64,000 bases of DNA from an uncultured Collinsella sp. (GCA_958407995.1 CATYJU010000005.1:12428-76427), one strand, 5' to 3'; shown: positions 15,168-24,631, numbered from the stretch's first letter. Notes: generated from the letters alone by a model not told the origin. A program made the numbers and translations.

Positions 15168-16202
15168 TTAGCAAATTCTCGGCAGCTGCTCTCCTACGAG
15201 CATATCGAGGATGCGGGTCGATCCCCAGCCGGTGCGTACGCGCACGGCGGGTCGAGCGCCCTCGGCAAGCGGCAGCACGCGACCGATGATGGCGGCGTTC
15301 TCGCCGTAGCGGGCGGCGCGCATGGCCGCCAGCGCGGCATCGGCCTGCTCAGCCGGCACCACGGCAACCATCTTGCCCTCGTTTGCCACCTGCAGAACGT
15401 CGTAGCCGAGCATCTCACATGCCGCCTGCACGTCGGGGCGCACGGGCACGGCATCCTCGTCGACCTCCATGGCAACACCGCTGGCCTGGGCAAACTCGTT
15501 GAGTGTGGATGCCAGGCCGCCGCGCGTGGGGTCGCGAAAGCAACGCGTGCCGGGCGCTGCGGCCAGAACGTCGGCAATCAGGTGGTTGAGCGGCGCGGCG
15601 TCGCTTTCTATCGTGCTCGAAAAGGCCAAACCCTCGCGCTGGCTCATGATGGCGATACCGTGGTCGCCCAGTGTGCCCGACACCAGAATGACATCGCCGG
15701 GCTGGCAGTTGGCGCCGCTGAGCGCCACGCCCGTGGGAACCTCGCCCACGCCGGCGGTATTGATGTAGACGCCGTCGGCCCCGCCGCGCTCGACCACCTT
15801 GGTGTCGCCCGTGATTATGGACACGCCCGCCTCGCGCGCCGTCTCGGCCATCGTCTGCACAATCTGGCGGAGCTTATCCATGGGATAGCCCTCTTCGAGG
15901 ATAAAGCCGCACGATAGGTAGCGCACGTTGGCGCCCGAGGTCGCGACGTCGTTGACGGTTCCGCATACGGCGAGGCGGCCGATGTTGCCGCCGGGGAAGA
16001 ACTGCGGCGAGACTACAAAGCTGTCGGTCGACATGGCGATGCGCCCGCTCGCGGGTAGCGCGGCGACGCCGGCGTCGTTGCCCTCGAGCAACTCGGGCGA
16101 CCCGAAGGCATCCAAAAAGACCTCATCGATGATGCGTTTCATCATCTGACCGCCAGAGCCGTGGCCCAACAGGACGGTGCTATCGGTGGCAGTACGGGAC
16201 AT
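15168..16202 (-). CDS. hypE: Hydrogenase maturation protein HypE
   Basis: 344 aa. HypE dehydrates the thiocarbamate formed by HypF on its own C-terminal Cys to a thiocyanate, the source of the CN ligands of the [NiFe] site. The protein ends PRIC with the conserved terminal Cys, and starts with the glycine-rich LLGHGSGGQMM typical of the family. The PurM-like ATP-binding core (DPTRGGLASTLNE, ITGDTKVVERG) is intact. It is the last gene of hypF-C-D-E on this strand, 48 nt after hypD. Confidence 0.95.
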   Translation of the reverse strand: MSRTATDSTVLLGHGSGGQMMKRIIDEVFLDAFGSPELLEGNDAGVAALPASGRIAMSTDSFVVSPQFFPGGNIGRLAVCGTVNDVATSGANVRYLSCGFILEEGYPMDKLRQIVQTMAETAREAGVSIITGDTKVVERGGADGVYINTAGVGEVPTGVALSGANCQPGDVILVSGTLGDHGIAIMSQREGLAFSSTIESDAAPLNHLIADVLAAAPGTRCFRDPTRGGLASTLNEFAQASGVAMEVDEDAVPVRPDVQAACEMLGYDVLQVANEGKMVAVVPAEQADAALAAMRAARYGENAAIIGRVLPLAEGARPAVRVRTGWGSTRILDMLVGEQLPRIC

Positions 16203-16250
16203 ATCGAAAACTCCAATCGTGGGTGGTGCCAGTGTGCGGGTGCGTCCGGG

Positions 16251-17363
16251 CTAGTCGCGATAACGGTAGTACGCCGCGCAGCTGCCCTCGGAGCTCACCA
16301 TGCACGGGCCGACGGGGTGCTCGGGCGTGCAAGTGCGGCCAAAGAGCGGGCAGCTGCTCGGCGTAATGGCCCCGCGCAGCACGTCGCCGCAGCGGCACCC
16401 ACGCGGCTCGACCGTCGCCTCGACGGGCACCTCAAAGCGGGTACGGGCATCAAAGCGCGAGAACTCGGGGCGGATGGAAAGGCCCGAGTTGGCAATCGGC
16501 CCCAGCCCGCGCCACGTGGTGTCGCACGGCTCAAACACTTGCTCGACCAGCTGGCGCGCCACGGGATTGCCGTCGGCATTGACGCCGCGACGGTAGGCGT
16601 TGTCGATTGCGGGCCTGCCCTTGACAACCATCTGGACCAGCATGCAGATGCCCTGCAGGATGTCGACCGGCTCAAATCCCGTGACCACGCCCGGGGTATC
16701 GAACTCATCGACCAAAAAGCTAAAGGGCGCCAAGCCCGTGATGGTGGCGACGTGGCCCGGCAGGATAAAGCCGTCGATGGCGGTCTCGGGATCGTTGGCG
16801 ATGGCGCGCAACGCCGGCGGCGTGGTCTTGTGGGCGCAATAGACCGAAAAGTTCAAAAGCCCGCGCGCCTCGGCCTCCAAGATGGCGGCGGCGATGGTGG
16901 GCGTTGTGGTCTCAAAGCCCACGCCCATAAAAATGACCGGACGATCGGGGTTTTGCTCGGCAATGTCGAGCGCGTCGAGCGGGGAGTAGACGATGCGGAT
17001 GTCGCGCCCTGCCGCCTTTTGCGCAGCGAGCGAGGTGGACGATCCGGGCACGCGCATCATGTCGCCAAAGGTGGTGATGATGGCGCCGTCTATGTTGGCG
17101 AGCGCGATTGCGTGGTCGATGTCGCGGTTGGCGGTAACGCAGACGGGGCAGCCCGGTCCGCTCAGCAGCTTGAGCCCGACCGGCATAATGGAGCGAAAGC
17201 CATAGCGGCCGATGCTCACGGTGTGCGTGCCGCAGACTTCCATAAGGTTGATGGTACGGTCGCCGACAAGACCGCGAATGCGTTCGATGAGCTCGCGGGC
17301 CAGCTTGGAATCGCGAAATGCCGAAAAGTCGATACCGGAGCGAGCCGGCTGTCCGGCCGCCAC
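16251..17363 (-). CDS. hypD: Hydrogenase maturation protein HypD
   Basis: 370 aa. HypD is the Fe-S scaffold that, with HypC, assembles the Fe(CN)2CO unit. Conserved motifs are MEVCGTHT, GPGCPVCV and the C-terminal four-Cys region (PRGCRCGDV ... CPLFGRTCTPEHPVGPCMVS). The start is a GTG that overlaps the hypC stop by one base (TAGTG); no ATG starts early enough to keep the N-terminal domain. The tight overlap supports translational coupling with HypC, its physical partner. Confidence 0.95.
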   Translation of the reverse strand: MAAGQPARSGIDFSAFRDSKLARELIERIRGLVGDRTINLMEVCGTHTVSIGRYGFRSIMPVGLKLLSGPGCPVCVTANRDIDHAIALANIDGAIITTFGDMMRVPGSSTSLAAQKAAGRDIRIVYSPLDALDIAEQNPDRPVIFMGVGFETTTPTIAAAILEAEARGLLNFSVYCAHKTTPPALRAIANDPETAIDGFILPGHVATITGLAPFSFLVDEFDTPGVVTGFEPVDILQGICMLVQMVVKGRPAIDNAYRRGVNADGNPVARQLVEQVFEPCDTTWRGLGPIANSGLSIRPEFSRFDARTRFEVPVEATVEPRGCRCGDVLRGAITPSSCPLFGRTCTPEHPVGPCMVSSEGSCAAYYRYRD

Positions 17364-17623
17364 TAGTATGCCTCGGCCGGGTTGCTGACCAGTTGGTCTT
17401 CTTCTGCCAGTTCGGTCATGGTGTTGACCAGGTCGAGCGTCTCCTGCGCTTCCTGCTCGTCGACGATCTGGATGCCAAAGCCGGCGTGCACGAGAATATA
17501 ATCGCCAACCTGTGCCGTCGGCACGAGTCGTAGCGATACGGGGCGCTCGATGCCCATCATGTCGACGGTGGCCTTGAGGTCGTCGTCGCGTTTGACTACT
17601 TTACCGGGAACGGCAAGGCACAT
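17363..17623 (-). CDS. hypC: Hydrogenase assembly chaperone HypC
   Basis: 86 aa. The N-terminus MCLAVPGKV carries the essential Cys2 that binds the hydrogenase large subunit and HypD. VGDYILVHAGFGIQ is the family core. AAAAGGGGAACAAT precedes the ATG. The 134-nt gap to hypF contains only a short CCATCA/TGATGG palindrome. Confidence 0.95.
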   Translation of the reverse strand: MCLAVPGKVVKRDDDLKATVDMMGIERPVSLRLVPTAQVGDYILVHAGFGIQIVDEQEAQETLDLVNTMTELAEEDQLVSNPAEAY

Positions 17624-17757
17624 ATTGTTCCCCTTTTAGACGCTTTGCGCTGGATAGGCGCTTAATAATCCATCAGTTGATGGTAGCGCTCGCGGGGTTT
17701 GCGGGCAAACGCGTTACGCCTGTGAGACGGCTGGGCATAGTGGCGTGCGAGCGCGAG

Positions 17758-20226
17758 CTACTGCGATGCAATCTGCGCAAGACGAGCGCTTGCGACCGCC
17801 GCCTGACCGTAGGCGATACAGCCGTCATTGACGGGCACGGTATGGGGGACCAAGACAGTAAGGCCCGCACTTTTGAGCTCGTGGGTGAGGAGCTGGAGTA
17901 GAAGTCGGTTCATGAACACGCCGCCCGAGAGTGCGACGGTGTCGATGTCCTCGCGCGCGCAGATTTCGCTGGCGATGTGTGCCGAGGAGCGCGCGACGGC
18001 GACATGGAGGTCGAGTGCGAGCCTGTTGGCGGGCGCTCCGGCTTCAATTCCCTCCAAAAGTGCCTCAAAGAGTGCTTTCTGGTCTAGAACATCGGGGCCG
18101 TCCAGCCACGATGGGCCAGATGCGAAATAGCCGGCATTGTCGTCGGGAAAATGGGCGCCTTCGCTGTCGAGCGCGCGCCAGGCGGCGGCTTCGAGCTCGA
18201 TGGCGGGTTCGCCCTCGTAAGTCGCCTGGTCGCAAATGCCTAGGATCGCGGCGGCGGCATCAAACAGGCGGCCCATGCTGCTGGTGCGCGGGCTGTTGAT
18301 GCCGCGCTCGATCATCGTTGCCGTTATGCTGCGCGTTTGCTCGTCAAGGCTGTTCAAGAGCCCCACGGCTCCCGGGTGCTCGAGTAGGTCGAACTCACTT
18401 AGCAGGGCAAAGGCATTGCGGCGGGCATCGTGTACGGATGCGGCGCCACCGGGAAGTGCCCAGGTGCGCAGATGCGCGACGCGCTCAAAATCGGAGAGAC
18501 GGGCGATAAGAAACTCGCCGCCCCATATGGTGCCATCGGTGCCGGCACCCGTGCCGTCGAAGGCGATACCGAGGACGCGTGCATCGGGCGCAAGCCGGCC
18601 TGCGGCAATCGCCTCTGCCATTACGCTCGCGATGTGCGCATGATGGTGCTGGACTTCGATGAGCGGCAGATTGTGCTCCCGTGCCTGTTCGCGCGCCCAT
18701 TGGCTCGACAGATAGCTGGGATGCATGTCGCATGCCAGGGCGGCAGGCGCCAGGTCAAAGAGGTTTTCCAGACGCGAGCGCGCGGCGCTCCAAGCATCGA
18801 AAGTCGCGCCGTTTTCGACATCGCCGATATGCTGCGACACAAAACAGGCCGCATGGCCGTCGGCGTCCTCGCGCGTGAGTGCGACCGTGGCTTTTTGCTG
18901 CGGCCCACAGGCGAGTACGCAGGGCGTGGTGCCGTCGAGCGCCGGCAACGACAGCGGTTGCGGCGCATATCCGCGTGCACGACGTACGGGCATGACGTCG
19001 CCGTCGACCACGCGTACCACGGAGTCGTCGTAGCGCGACAGAATTGCGCGGTCGTTGCCGAGCAGCGCATCGGCGATGCCGGCGGCAACAAGGTGCTCCC
19101 ATGCAAGGGCGTCGTCGGTCTCGATGGGCTCTTCGCTCAGGTTTCCGCTGGTCATGACGAACGCGTGCATACCGTAGACTTCTGCCGCGGCAAGCAACAG
19201 ATGCTGAAGCGGGGTGTAGGGGAGCATAACACCGAGCTCGGGAAGGTCGTGCGCGACGGACGGCGCGAGCGCGAGGGCGTCGGGGGAATCGCCGCTCTCG
19301 CAAACAGCATGTCGGCGCAGCAGCACAATGGGGCGAATGCTGCCGGCCAGCAAGCCGCGCTCAACGTCGCTGATATGGCACAGGCGTTCAACGTCGGCAA
19401 GGCTGCGCACCATAACGGCAAGTGGCTTGTTGCTGCGGCGTTTACGGCGGCGAAGCTCGGCTACCGCCTGCTCGTTGGAGGCGTCGCTTGCCAAGTGAAA
19501 TCCGCCCAGACCCTTGATGGCGACGATGCCGCCGCTGGCCAGCAGCTCGACGCAGCGCTCGATGATAGCGTCGCTGGCCTCGCGTGTGGTGCCGACGGCC
19601 GGTGTCGCGGACGAATTCCCGCACGCATCGCCGTTCACAGCCTCGCACCAAGTAATATGCGGCCCGCAATCAAAGCAGGCATCGGGCTGCGCGTGAAAGC
19701 GACGGTCGAGCGGATTGGCATACTCCGCGGCGCACTCAGGGCACATGGGAAAACGGTCCATCGAGGTAGCCGCTCGGTCATACGGCAGCGACCGGATGAT
19801 GGTAAAGCGTGGGCCGCAGTTAGTGCAGTTGATAAAGGGGTAGTGATAGCGCCGATCGGCGGGGTTGAACAACTCGCGCAGACAATCATCGCAAGTGGCG
19901 ATATCGGGCGAGACGAGCGTCGTGTGCGCGGTCTGGTCCTGCGATGCCACAATACGAAAGCCCTGCTCATCGGCAGCGCTCCAGCCGCCAGGCTTCAAAT
20001 CCGCAATATCGACTCGCTCAACGCGAGCCGCCGCGGGCGCATGCTCAGAAAGCGCGGCAACAAAAGCATCGAGCGCATCGGCCGGAGCGTGCGCCTCGAT
20101 ATGCACGCCGTCGCCCGCGTTGAGCACCCATCCGCAAATGCCATGCGCCATGGCCTCGCGATACACAAACGGCCGCATGCCAACGCCCTGCACAATGCCC
20201 GTCACATGAATATGCACATGCCGCAT
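17758..20226 (-). CDS. hypF: Carbamoyltransferase HypF
   Basis: 822 aa. HypF makes the carbamoyl-adenylate used to carbamoylate HypE. Domains in order: acylphosphatase (1-90, VTGIVQGVGMRPF), two zinc fingers (CDDCLRELF ... CTNCGPRFT and CPECAAEY ... CFDCGPH), YrdC-like (about 195-375, with KPLAVMVR and SGNLSEEPI), and a Kae1-like C-terminal domain (HHAHIASVMAE, FDGTGAGTDG, LSGGVFMNRLL). ATG 20226 has GAGGGG seven bases before it. It is the first gene of the hyp cluster, separated from nikR by a strong hairpin. Confidence 0.95.
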   Translation of the reverse strand: MRHVHIHVTGIVQGVGMRPFVYREAMAHGICGWVLNAGDGVHIEAHAPADALDAFVAALSEHAPAAARVERVDIADLKPGGWSAADEQGFRIVASQDQTAHTTLVSPDIATCDDCLRELFNPADRRYHYPFINCTNCGPRFTIIRSLPYDRAATSMDRFPMCPECAAEYANPLDRRFHAQPDACFDCGPHITWCEAVNGDACGNSSATPAVGTTREASDAIIERCVELLASGGIVAIKGLGGFHLASDASNEQAVAELRRRKRRSNKPLAVMVRSLADVERLCHISDVERGLLAGSIRPIVLLRRHAVCESGDSPDALALAPSVAHDLPELGVMLPYTPLQHLLLAAAEVYGMHAFVMTSGNLSEEPIETDDALAWEHLVAAGIADALLGNDRAILSRYDDSVVRVVDGDVMPVRRARGYAPQPLSLPALDGTTPCVLACGPQQKATVALTREDADGHAACFVSQHIGDVENGATFDAWSAARSRLENLFDLAPAALACDMHPSYLSSQWAREQAREHNLPLIEVQHHHAHIASVMAEAIAAGRLAPDARVLGIAFDGTGAGTDGTIWGGEFLIARLSDFERVAHLRTWALPGGAASVHDARRNAFALLSEFDLLEHPGAVGLLNSLDEQTRSITATMIERGINSPRTSSMGRLFDAAAAILGICDQATYEGEPAIELEAAAWRALDSEGAHFPDDNAGYFASGPSWLDGPDVLDQKALFEALLEGIEAGAPANRLALDLHVAVARSSAHIASEICAREDIDTVALSGGVFMNRLLLQLLTHELKSAGLTVLVPHTVPVNDGCIAYGQAAVASARLAQIASQ

Positions 20227-20255
20227 GCGACACCCCTCATCAAAACCGACCAAAA

Positions 20256-20314
20256 AGGGACAGGTTTATTTTGGTAGGTAAAACTTCTAAACCTGCCAAA
20301 ACAAACCTGTCCCT
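20256..20314 (-). terminator. Hairpin between nikR and hypF
   Basis: Long interrupted stem: AGGGACAGGTTT with AAACCTGTCCCT, and the inner TTTTGG with CCAAAA. The position suggests termination or attenuation between nikR and the hyp genes. Confidence 0.6.
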
Positions 20315-20343
20315 ATTTGGCAGGTGCGCTGCGGGAAATCCCG

Positions 20344-20856
20344 CTACAGCCCCAGGCTCTGCTTGGTGGCGGCGCACGTGAGCTCGCCGTGCTTAACGCC
20401 GCGCAGGCCCAGCAGGCGGTCGGCTAGTTCGTAGACGCGCTCGCCGCGACCCTTGAGTGCCAGGATTTCCAAGCAGTTGTGGTGATCCAAATGCACGTGC
20501 ATCGTCGATACGATCTCGTCGGTGTAGTCGTGCTGCACCTCGTCCAGGCGGCGCGTCAGATCGCCGGTGTGATGGTCGTAGATCATGGTGAGCGACCCGA
20601 TAACGTGCTCATCGGGCGTGCGCATCTGCTCTTTGGCGATCGAGGCGCGAATCAAATCGCGCACGGCCTCGGAGCGGTTGGCCACGTCGCCGCGGCGCGC
20701 GATCTGTTCGTCGAAACGGCGCAGCAGGTCGTCCGGTGCGGTAACCGAAAAACGGACCAGCTCGGAGCCGGAGCCACTACAGTGGCAGCCCGCGTCACCG
20801 TCCGCCCCGTGCGGATGCTCGTGCTCGTACCCGCAGCCGTGCTCGTGTTCGGCCAC
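20344..20856 (-). CDS. nikR: Nickel-responsive regulator NikR with His/Cys-rich N-terminal extension
   Basis: 170 aa; typical NikR is about 130-150. The C-terminal ~140 residues are canonical: a ribbon-helix-helix (LVRFSVTAPDDLLRRFDE ... NRSEAVRDLIR), then the ACT-like nickel domain with the HVHLDHHNCLE ligand motif. The extra N-terminus (about residues 1-30) is EHEHGCGYEHEHPHG followed by a Cys-His-Cys stretch, a probable extra metal-binding tail. The start is a GTG one base after the stop of the upstream 82-aa gene. Its place beside hypF suggests it tunes nickel supply for hydrogenase. Confidence 0.93.
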   Translation of the reverse strand: MAEHEHGCGYEHEHPHGADGDAGCHCSGSGSELVRFSVTAPDDLLRRFDEQIARRGDVANRSEAVRDLIRASIAKEQMRTPDEHVIGSLTMIYDHHTGDLTRRLDEVQHDYTDEIVSTMHVHLDHHNCLEILALKGRGERVYELADRLLGLRGVKHGELTCAATKQSLGL

Positions 20857-20857
20857 C

Positions 20858-21106
20858 TTACACCAGCTTCACGGAGCCGACGGAGTTGTGGTCGGCCTCG
20901 ATGGCTTCCTCGTAGCCCTCGAGCGCGTCATGCGCCTCGTGCAACGCGGCCATGGCTGCCTCGAGCTTGGCGCCGATGCGCTCCATGTCAAAATTTTCGG
21001 TCGCATGCAGCAACTGATGGCTCCACTCGTGAGCGAGCTCGATGGTGTCGTCGACCTGCTTGACGCTCATGGCAAGCTGGCTCATGTTCATTCCAACATC
21101 ATGCAT
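20858..21106 (-). CDS. Small helical protein encoded with nikR, function unknown
   Basis: 82 aa, almost entirely helical, with several His, Glu and Met residues (LAHEWSHQLLHATENFDMERIG). The ATG follows AAGGAGA by seven bases and the stop is one base before the nikR start, so the two are translationally coupled. I do not recognise the family. The heptad-like pattern suggests a small helical bundle or dimer. Linkage to nikR suggests a role in nickel handling; this is inference. Confidence 0.75.
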   Translation of the reverse strand: MHDVGMNMSQLAMSVKQVDDTIELAHEWSHQLLHATENFDMERIGAKLEAAMAALHEAHDALEGYEEAIEADHNSVGSVKLV

Positions 21107-21176
21107 GGGAAATCTCCTTGTGTGGACGGTAATCCAGTGGTTCAGATTTTACTACGCCCGCTCTGCGCGCCGCTGC

Positions 21177-21215
21177 ATAAGAAAACGGGTGCGAGTCTGT
21201 GCGACTCGCACCCGT
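21177..21215 (-). terminator. Terminator downstream of thioredoxin
   Basis: On the minus strand, ACGGGTGCGAGTC-GCACA-GACTCGCACCCGT followed by TTTTCTT. A second small hairpin, GAGCGG/CCGCTC, lies at about 21284-21302 between it and trxA. Confidence 0.75.
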
Positions 21216-21327
21216 TCACTGGGGGCTGTTTGTAGCTACCATACTATCCGTGGTCGCACGCGCCGCACCCGGCAGTCCGGCGAGCGGTGCAAAACCGCTC
21301 ATGGACGGCGGGCAAGTAACAAGCGTA

Positions 21328-21648
21328 TTACAGATGCTTCTCCAGCAGCGCCTGCAGCCTCGCCTTGGGCAGAGCGCCAACCGAGCGGTCAATCTCCTCG
21401 CCGTTCTTAAACACAATCAGCGTGGGGATGCTCATGACGCCATACTTCATGGCCAGGTCCTGGTTGTCGTCGACGTTGCATTTGGCAACGGCAAGCTTGC
21501 CCGCCAGCTCATCGGCAACCTCGTCAACGATGGGCGAGAGGGATCGACAGGGCCCGCACCACGGTGCCCAAAAATCGACCAGCACGGGCAGGCTGTCGTT
21601 AACGATGGAATCGAAGTTCTCGGGGGTAATCTGATTAATGTCAGCCAT
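21328..21648 (-). CDS. trxA: Thioredoxin
   Basis: 106 aa, standard thioredoxin length. The redox motif WCGPC is at residues 30-34, and the cis-proline loop is in MSIPTLIVF. It reduces protein disulfides in the cytoplasm. ATG 21648 is chosen because TGGAGGT lies five bases upstream and the family starts there; the frame extends 28 codons further without family similarity. Confidence 0.95.
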   Translation of the reverse strand: MADINQITPENFDSIVNDSLPVLVDFWAPWCGPCRSLSPIVDEVADELAGKLAVAKCNVDDNQDLAMKYGVMSIPTLIVFKNGEEIDRSVGALPKARLQALLEKHL

Positions 21649-21784
21649 GGTGACCTCCATAATGCGACGCGGCTCGGCCGCGTAAAACTCAGTACGACCG
21701 TGCTTATACCCAGCCGCCCGCAAAGCAACCACTCGCGGGCGGCTCTTTTATATAATGGTGGGCACGCAAACGATTGGAGAGCGC

Positions 21785-22360
21785 ATGCCCACGTCACAAA
21801 GCCAGAAAAAAGAAGCCATCGCCCAGGCGACCGAGCAGGAGCTCGCATCGCTCGCGGGTCGTGGCGTGCGTATCGCGGGCAACGCGTGCTCGCCGATCGT
21901 GCTGGTCAAAGGCGATCTGGACGAGGCCGAGCGTTCGGGTGGCGAGCTTGCCGCCGGCCCGGATGGCGCGGCGTTGCGCAAGGCGCTTGGGGCCATCGGC
22001 TACGCGCCCGAGGATTTTTGCGTGCTGGCAAGCGTCGCCGGCGTGGGTGATGGGACGGTCGCGGTGGGCGAGACTCTGCCGTGCGAGCTGTTCCGTGAGG
22101 CGCTTGAGGCTTTGGACCCCGAGGCGGTGCTGCTGCTCGACAACAACGCGGCTGACGCCATGCGCGAGACCTACGCCGATATGCTCGTGGCGATCGATGA
22201 CTTCGACACCGCCATGCTCAAGCCCGGCCTGGTCGCCCATGTGCAGGGCCGCCGCGTGCTCGCGCTCGATGGCTTTGAGGCGGCGCTGACCGACAAAGCG
22301 GCCAAGCAGCGCATGTGGGCCTACATCAAGCAGCTGACCCCGGCGGCCGCTCCGCTGTAG
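21785..22360 (+). CDS. Conserved hypothetical protein, 191 aa
   Basis: Soluble, no signal peptide. It begins with a charged helix (SQKKEAIAQATEQELASL), then a segment with IVLVKGDLDEAE and a mixed alpha/beta body containing ALDPEAVLLLDNNAADAM. The pattern resembles proteins seen beside single genes in Coriobacteriia, but I do not recognise a family. GGAGAGCGC precedes the ATG. It runs divergently from trxA with a ~135-nt shared promoter region. The codon use is like its neighbours, so it is likely a real resident gene. Confidence 0.7.
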   Translation: MPTSQSQKKEAIAQATEQELASLAGRGVRIAGNACSPIVLVKGDLDEAERSGGELAAGPDGAALRKALGAIGYAPEDFCVLASVAGVGDGTVAVGETLPCELFREALEALDPEAVLLLDNNAADAMRETYADMLVAIDDFDTAMLKPGLVAHVQGRRVLALDGFEAALTDKAAKQRMWAYIKQLTPAAAPL

Positions 22361-22424
22361 CGGATTGGCGCCGGTGAGCGATTGCCTGGCGGGCAAGACA
22401 CGCCGCGAGATCGGCGCCGCACTT

Positions 22425-23702
22425 CTACATCACAGCGCGCAGCTCAAACCGATCGCCGTTAATGCGGAACTGACAGTTGCCGTTCATGCGCTCCACGGCA
22501 AGTTTGATACTCTTGGTGCCAAAGCCGTGGCCCGCATGCCGGGTCACGGGCATGCCGTCGACCATGCGCGGCGCGCGGTCAAACGTGTTGGAAACTAACA
22601 GCAGCAGCTGGCCGTCCTCTAATCGCAGGTCAAAGTCGACGAATCGCTTTCCCTGGGGCGCGGCGCTCGCGGCGGTGATAGCGTTTTCCAAGGCATTTGA
22701 GAGCACGCTAAACAGGTCGGCGTCACCTACGTGGATGGTTTCGGGTACGGCGGCGCGCAGGTTGGCGGTAATGCCGTTTCTATTGATATCCGAGTTAAAT
22801 GACGAAAGCGCGATGTTTACGGTCTCGTTGGCGCAGAAGCGGCGTACGGCGGTGCGATCGCCGGCTTCGCAGAGTTCATCGATGCGTTTGAGCGCCTCGT
22901 CGGTGTGGCCCTCCTCAATTAAAGCGGCCAGGCCGCGTAGGAAGTGGCGCATATCGTGGCGAAGAATCGACAGCTCGCGCCCAGATTGACGCCAAGCCTC
23001 GAGCTCTTTGATGGCGGCGCTGTCGCGGGTTTCGAGCATCCAGCGCTCTCGCTCGGCGGTTTCCTTTTCTTCGTATTCACGCAGGTAGACGGCGAGGAAC
23101 ATAAGGTAGAACGCGCAGAGCGCAAAGGCCAAAAACTCAACCGTCACCACCGAGCCCGAGTGGAACAGCGTGGTGTAGACGTTGGTGGCATAGTCAAAGA
23201 CGTAATAGACGAGCGGCAGGATTAAAAGGATGCCCAGCTCGGTGGTGCTTTTAATCGCCAAGCGTGGACCGATGTCGCCGGCCCAATGCAACAGGACGGC
23301 AAAGACGGCGAGTGTGGTCGCGATGCGCGCCAGATAGTACGCAATCTGAGAATCGGTTGCGGCAAATGCGGCGATGCCCATCCAATTGCTGAACTGGCAG
23401 CTCAGATAGGCACTCGTAATGCCGAGCACGGCAAGCAGCGGGCTCAGGCGGTAGCGCGCGCACAAATAGATGACGAGCGGCAGATGCACGACGAGCGGAT
23501 ATACCTGGCGGGCAAAAAGCTCGCCGCCGACGGCATTGGCGAGGCCAAATGCGCATCCGGTTACGGCACCGACCAACACCAGTTCAAGCGCATGACGCCG
23601 GTTGATCTCGACACCGCACAGCGCCGCCGAGGCAAAGACGCCAAAGAGCAGCGTCGTGGCGTGGTGGATTGCCCAAAGGACCATTTCGACCGAGGAGACC
23701 AT
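22425..23702 (-). CDS. GHKL sensor histidine kinase (AgrC-like)
   Basis: 425 aa. The N-terminal ~205 residues form about six membrane helices. The cytoplasmic part has an H-box LRHDMRHFLRGL (about residue 247), an N-box SVLSNALENAI (about 334) and a G-box GHGFGTKSI, the GHKL-type ATPase found in peptide-sensing kinases such as AgrC. It overlaps the response regulator stop by TGATG, so the two are one unit. The signal is unknown; no AgrD-like peptide gene is visible next to it. Confidence 0.9.
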   Translation of the reverse strand: MVSSVEMVLWAIHHATTLLFGVFASAALCGVEINRRHALELVLVGAVTGCAFGLANAVGGELFARQVYPLVVHLPLVIYLCARYRLSPLLAVLGITSAYLSCQFSNWMGIAAFAATDSQIAYYLARIATTLAVFAVLLHWAGDIGPRLAIKSTTELGILLILPLVYYVFDYATNVYTTLFHSGSVVTVEFLAFALCAFYLMFLAVYLREYEEKETAERERWMLETRDSAAIKELEAWRQSGRELSILRHDMRHFLRGLAALIEEGHTDEALKRIDELCEAGDRTAVRRFCANETVNIALSSFNSDINRNGITANLRAAVPETIHVGDADLFSVLSNALENAITAASAAPQGKRFVDFDLRLEDGQLLLLVSNTFDRAPRMVDGMPVTRHAGHGFGTKSIKLAVERMNGNCQFRINGDRFELRAVM

Positions 23703-24424
23703 CAGCGCCTCCCGCCCTCAAAGCGCGCCGCAAAGTAGGCGTCTTGGAATCCCTGCTTGCAGCTGCGCGAAAGCGGGATGCACGCGCCCGAGCGCATGAC
23801 GATGTCCGTGCGGTCAAAGTGATCGATATTGCGCAGGTTGACCTGGTAGCTGCGGTGGCATTTAAAGAAGACCGCGTTTTGCTCCAAGCGGTCCTCGACG
23901 CTGCGGAACGACTCGAGTGCCTCGATATCGCGTCCGTCGCGCAGGTGGAAGACCACGTGCTTGTTGCGCGCCTCGGCATATTCGATGTCGGACAGGCGCA
24001 GGGCGTGGTAGCCAAAGGAAGTTTTGATCACGAGCTCGTCGGTTGCCGCCGGGCGCATGCTCGAAAGCTCGTCGAGTAATCGCGCCAGGCGTTCGTAGGC
24101 CACGGGCTTGAGCAGATAGTCGAAGGCGCGGACCTCGTAGGATTCCAGCGCGAACTCGGGCGACGAGGTGAGGAACACCAGGCGCACGGCGGTGTCGGCC
24201 TGGCGCAGTTCGCGTGCGGTGTCCATGCCGTTGACGAGCGGCATGATCATGTCGAGCAGAATGATGTCGGCGCGCGATGCGGCATGGCGGGCCAGCAGGT
24301 CCTCGCCGCGCGTGACGAGCGCAACATCGACCGCCGTGCCCGTCTCGGTCGACCAACGGTCGATCATCCGGTGCAGTCTATCTAGAAAAGCGACATCATC
24401 GTCGCAGGCGATAATCTTGAGCAT
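23702..24424 (-). CDS. LytTR-type response regulator
   Basis: 240 aa. The receiver domain (1-120) has the acidic pair CDDD near residue 8, phospho-acceptor Asp in ILLDMIMP (about 58), and Lys in YLLKPVA. The LytTR DNA-binding domain (about 132-232) contains YAEARNKHVVFHL, FRSVEDRL and CHRSYQVNL. It is the partner of the downstream kinase. Such pairs usually control exported peptides, cell-wall or adhesion functions. The targets here are unknown. Confidence 0.92.
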   Translation of the reverse strand: MLKIIACDDDVAFLDRLHRMIDRWSTETGTAVDVALVTRGEDLLARHAASRADIILLDMIMPLVNGMDTARELRQADTAVRLVFLTSSPEFALESYEVRAFDYLLKPVAYERLARLLDELSSMRPAATDELVIKTSFGYHALRLSDIEYAEARNKHVVFHLRDGRDIEALESFRSVEDRLEQNAVFFKCHRSYQVNLRNIDHFDRTDIVMRSGACIPLSRSCKQGFQDAYFAARFEGGRR

Positions 24425-24631
24425 TCGGCCCCCTTAAGTAGTTCGATTTTGCCACATCGGGCACGCGCCGCTTGCGGGGGTGCGGACCGTTTGCGCCCCA
24501 CGGCGTGCAGCTCGCGCCAAGCGGTGTTGCGGTGGCGAAAGATGCCTCCTGCGCCATCGAGAGCTCAGCTATCCTCAGCTTGCCAGTTCGAAAATGGACC
24601 TGCCACATGATTGAATCTTTATTACAACTTT

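Noticed and set aside
21230..21330. Possible riboswitch or structured RNA between trxA and the nikR partner gene
   Set aside because: Only one short hairpin and a strong terminator are visible; no cobalamin, nickel or other riboswitch signature could be matched.
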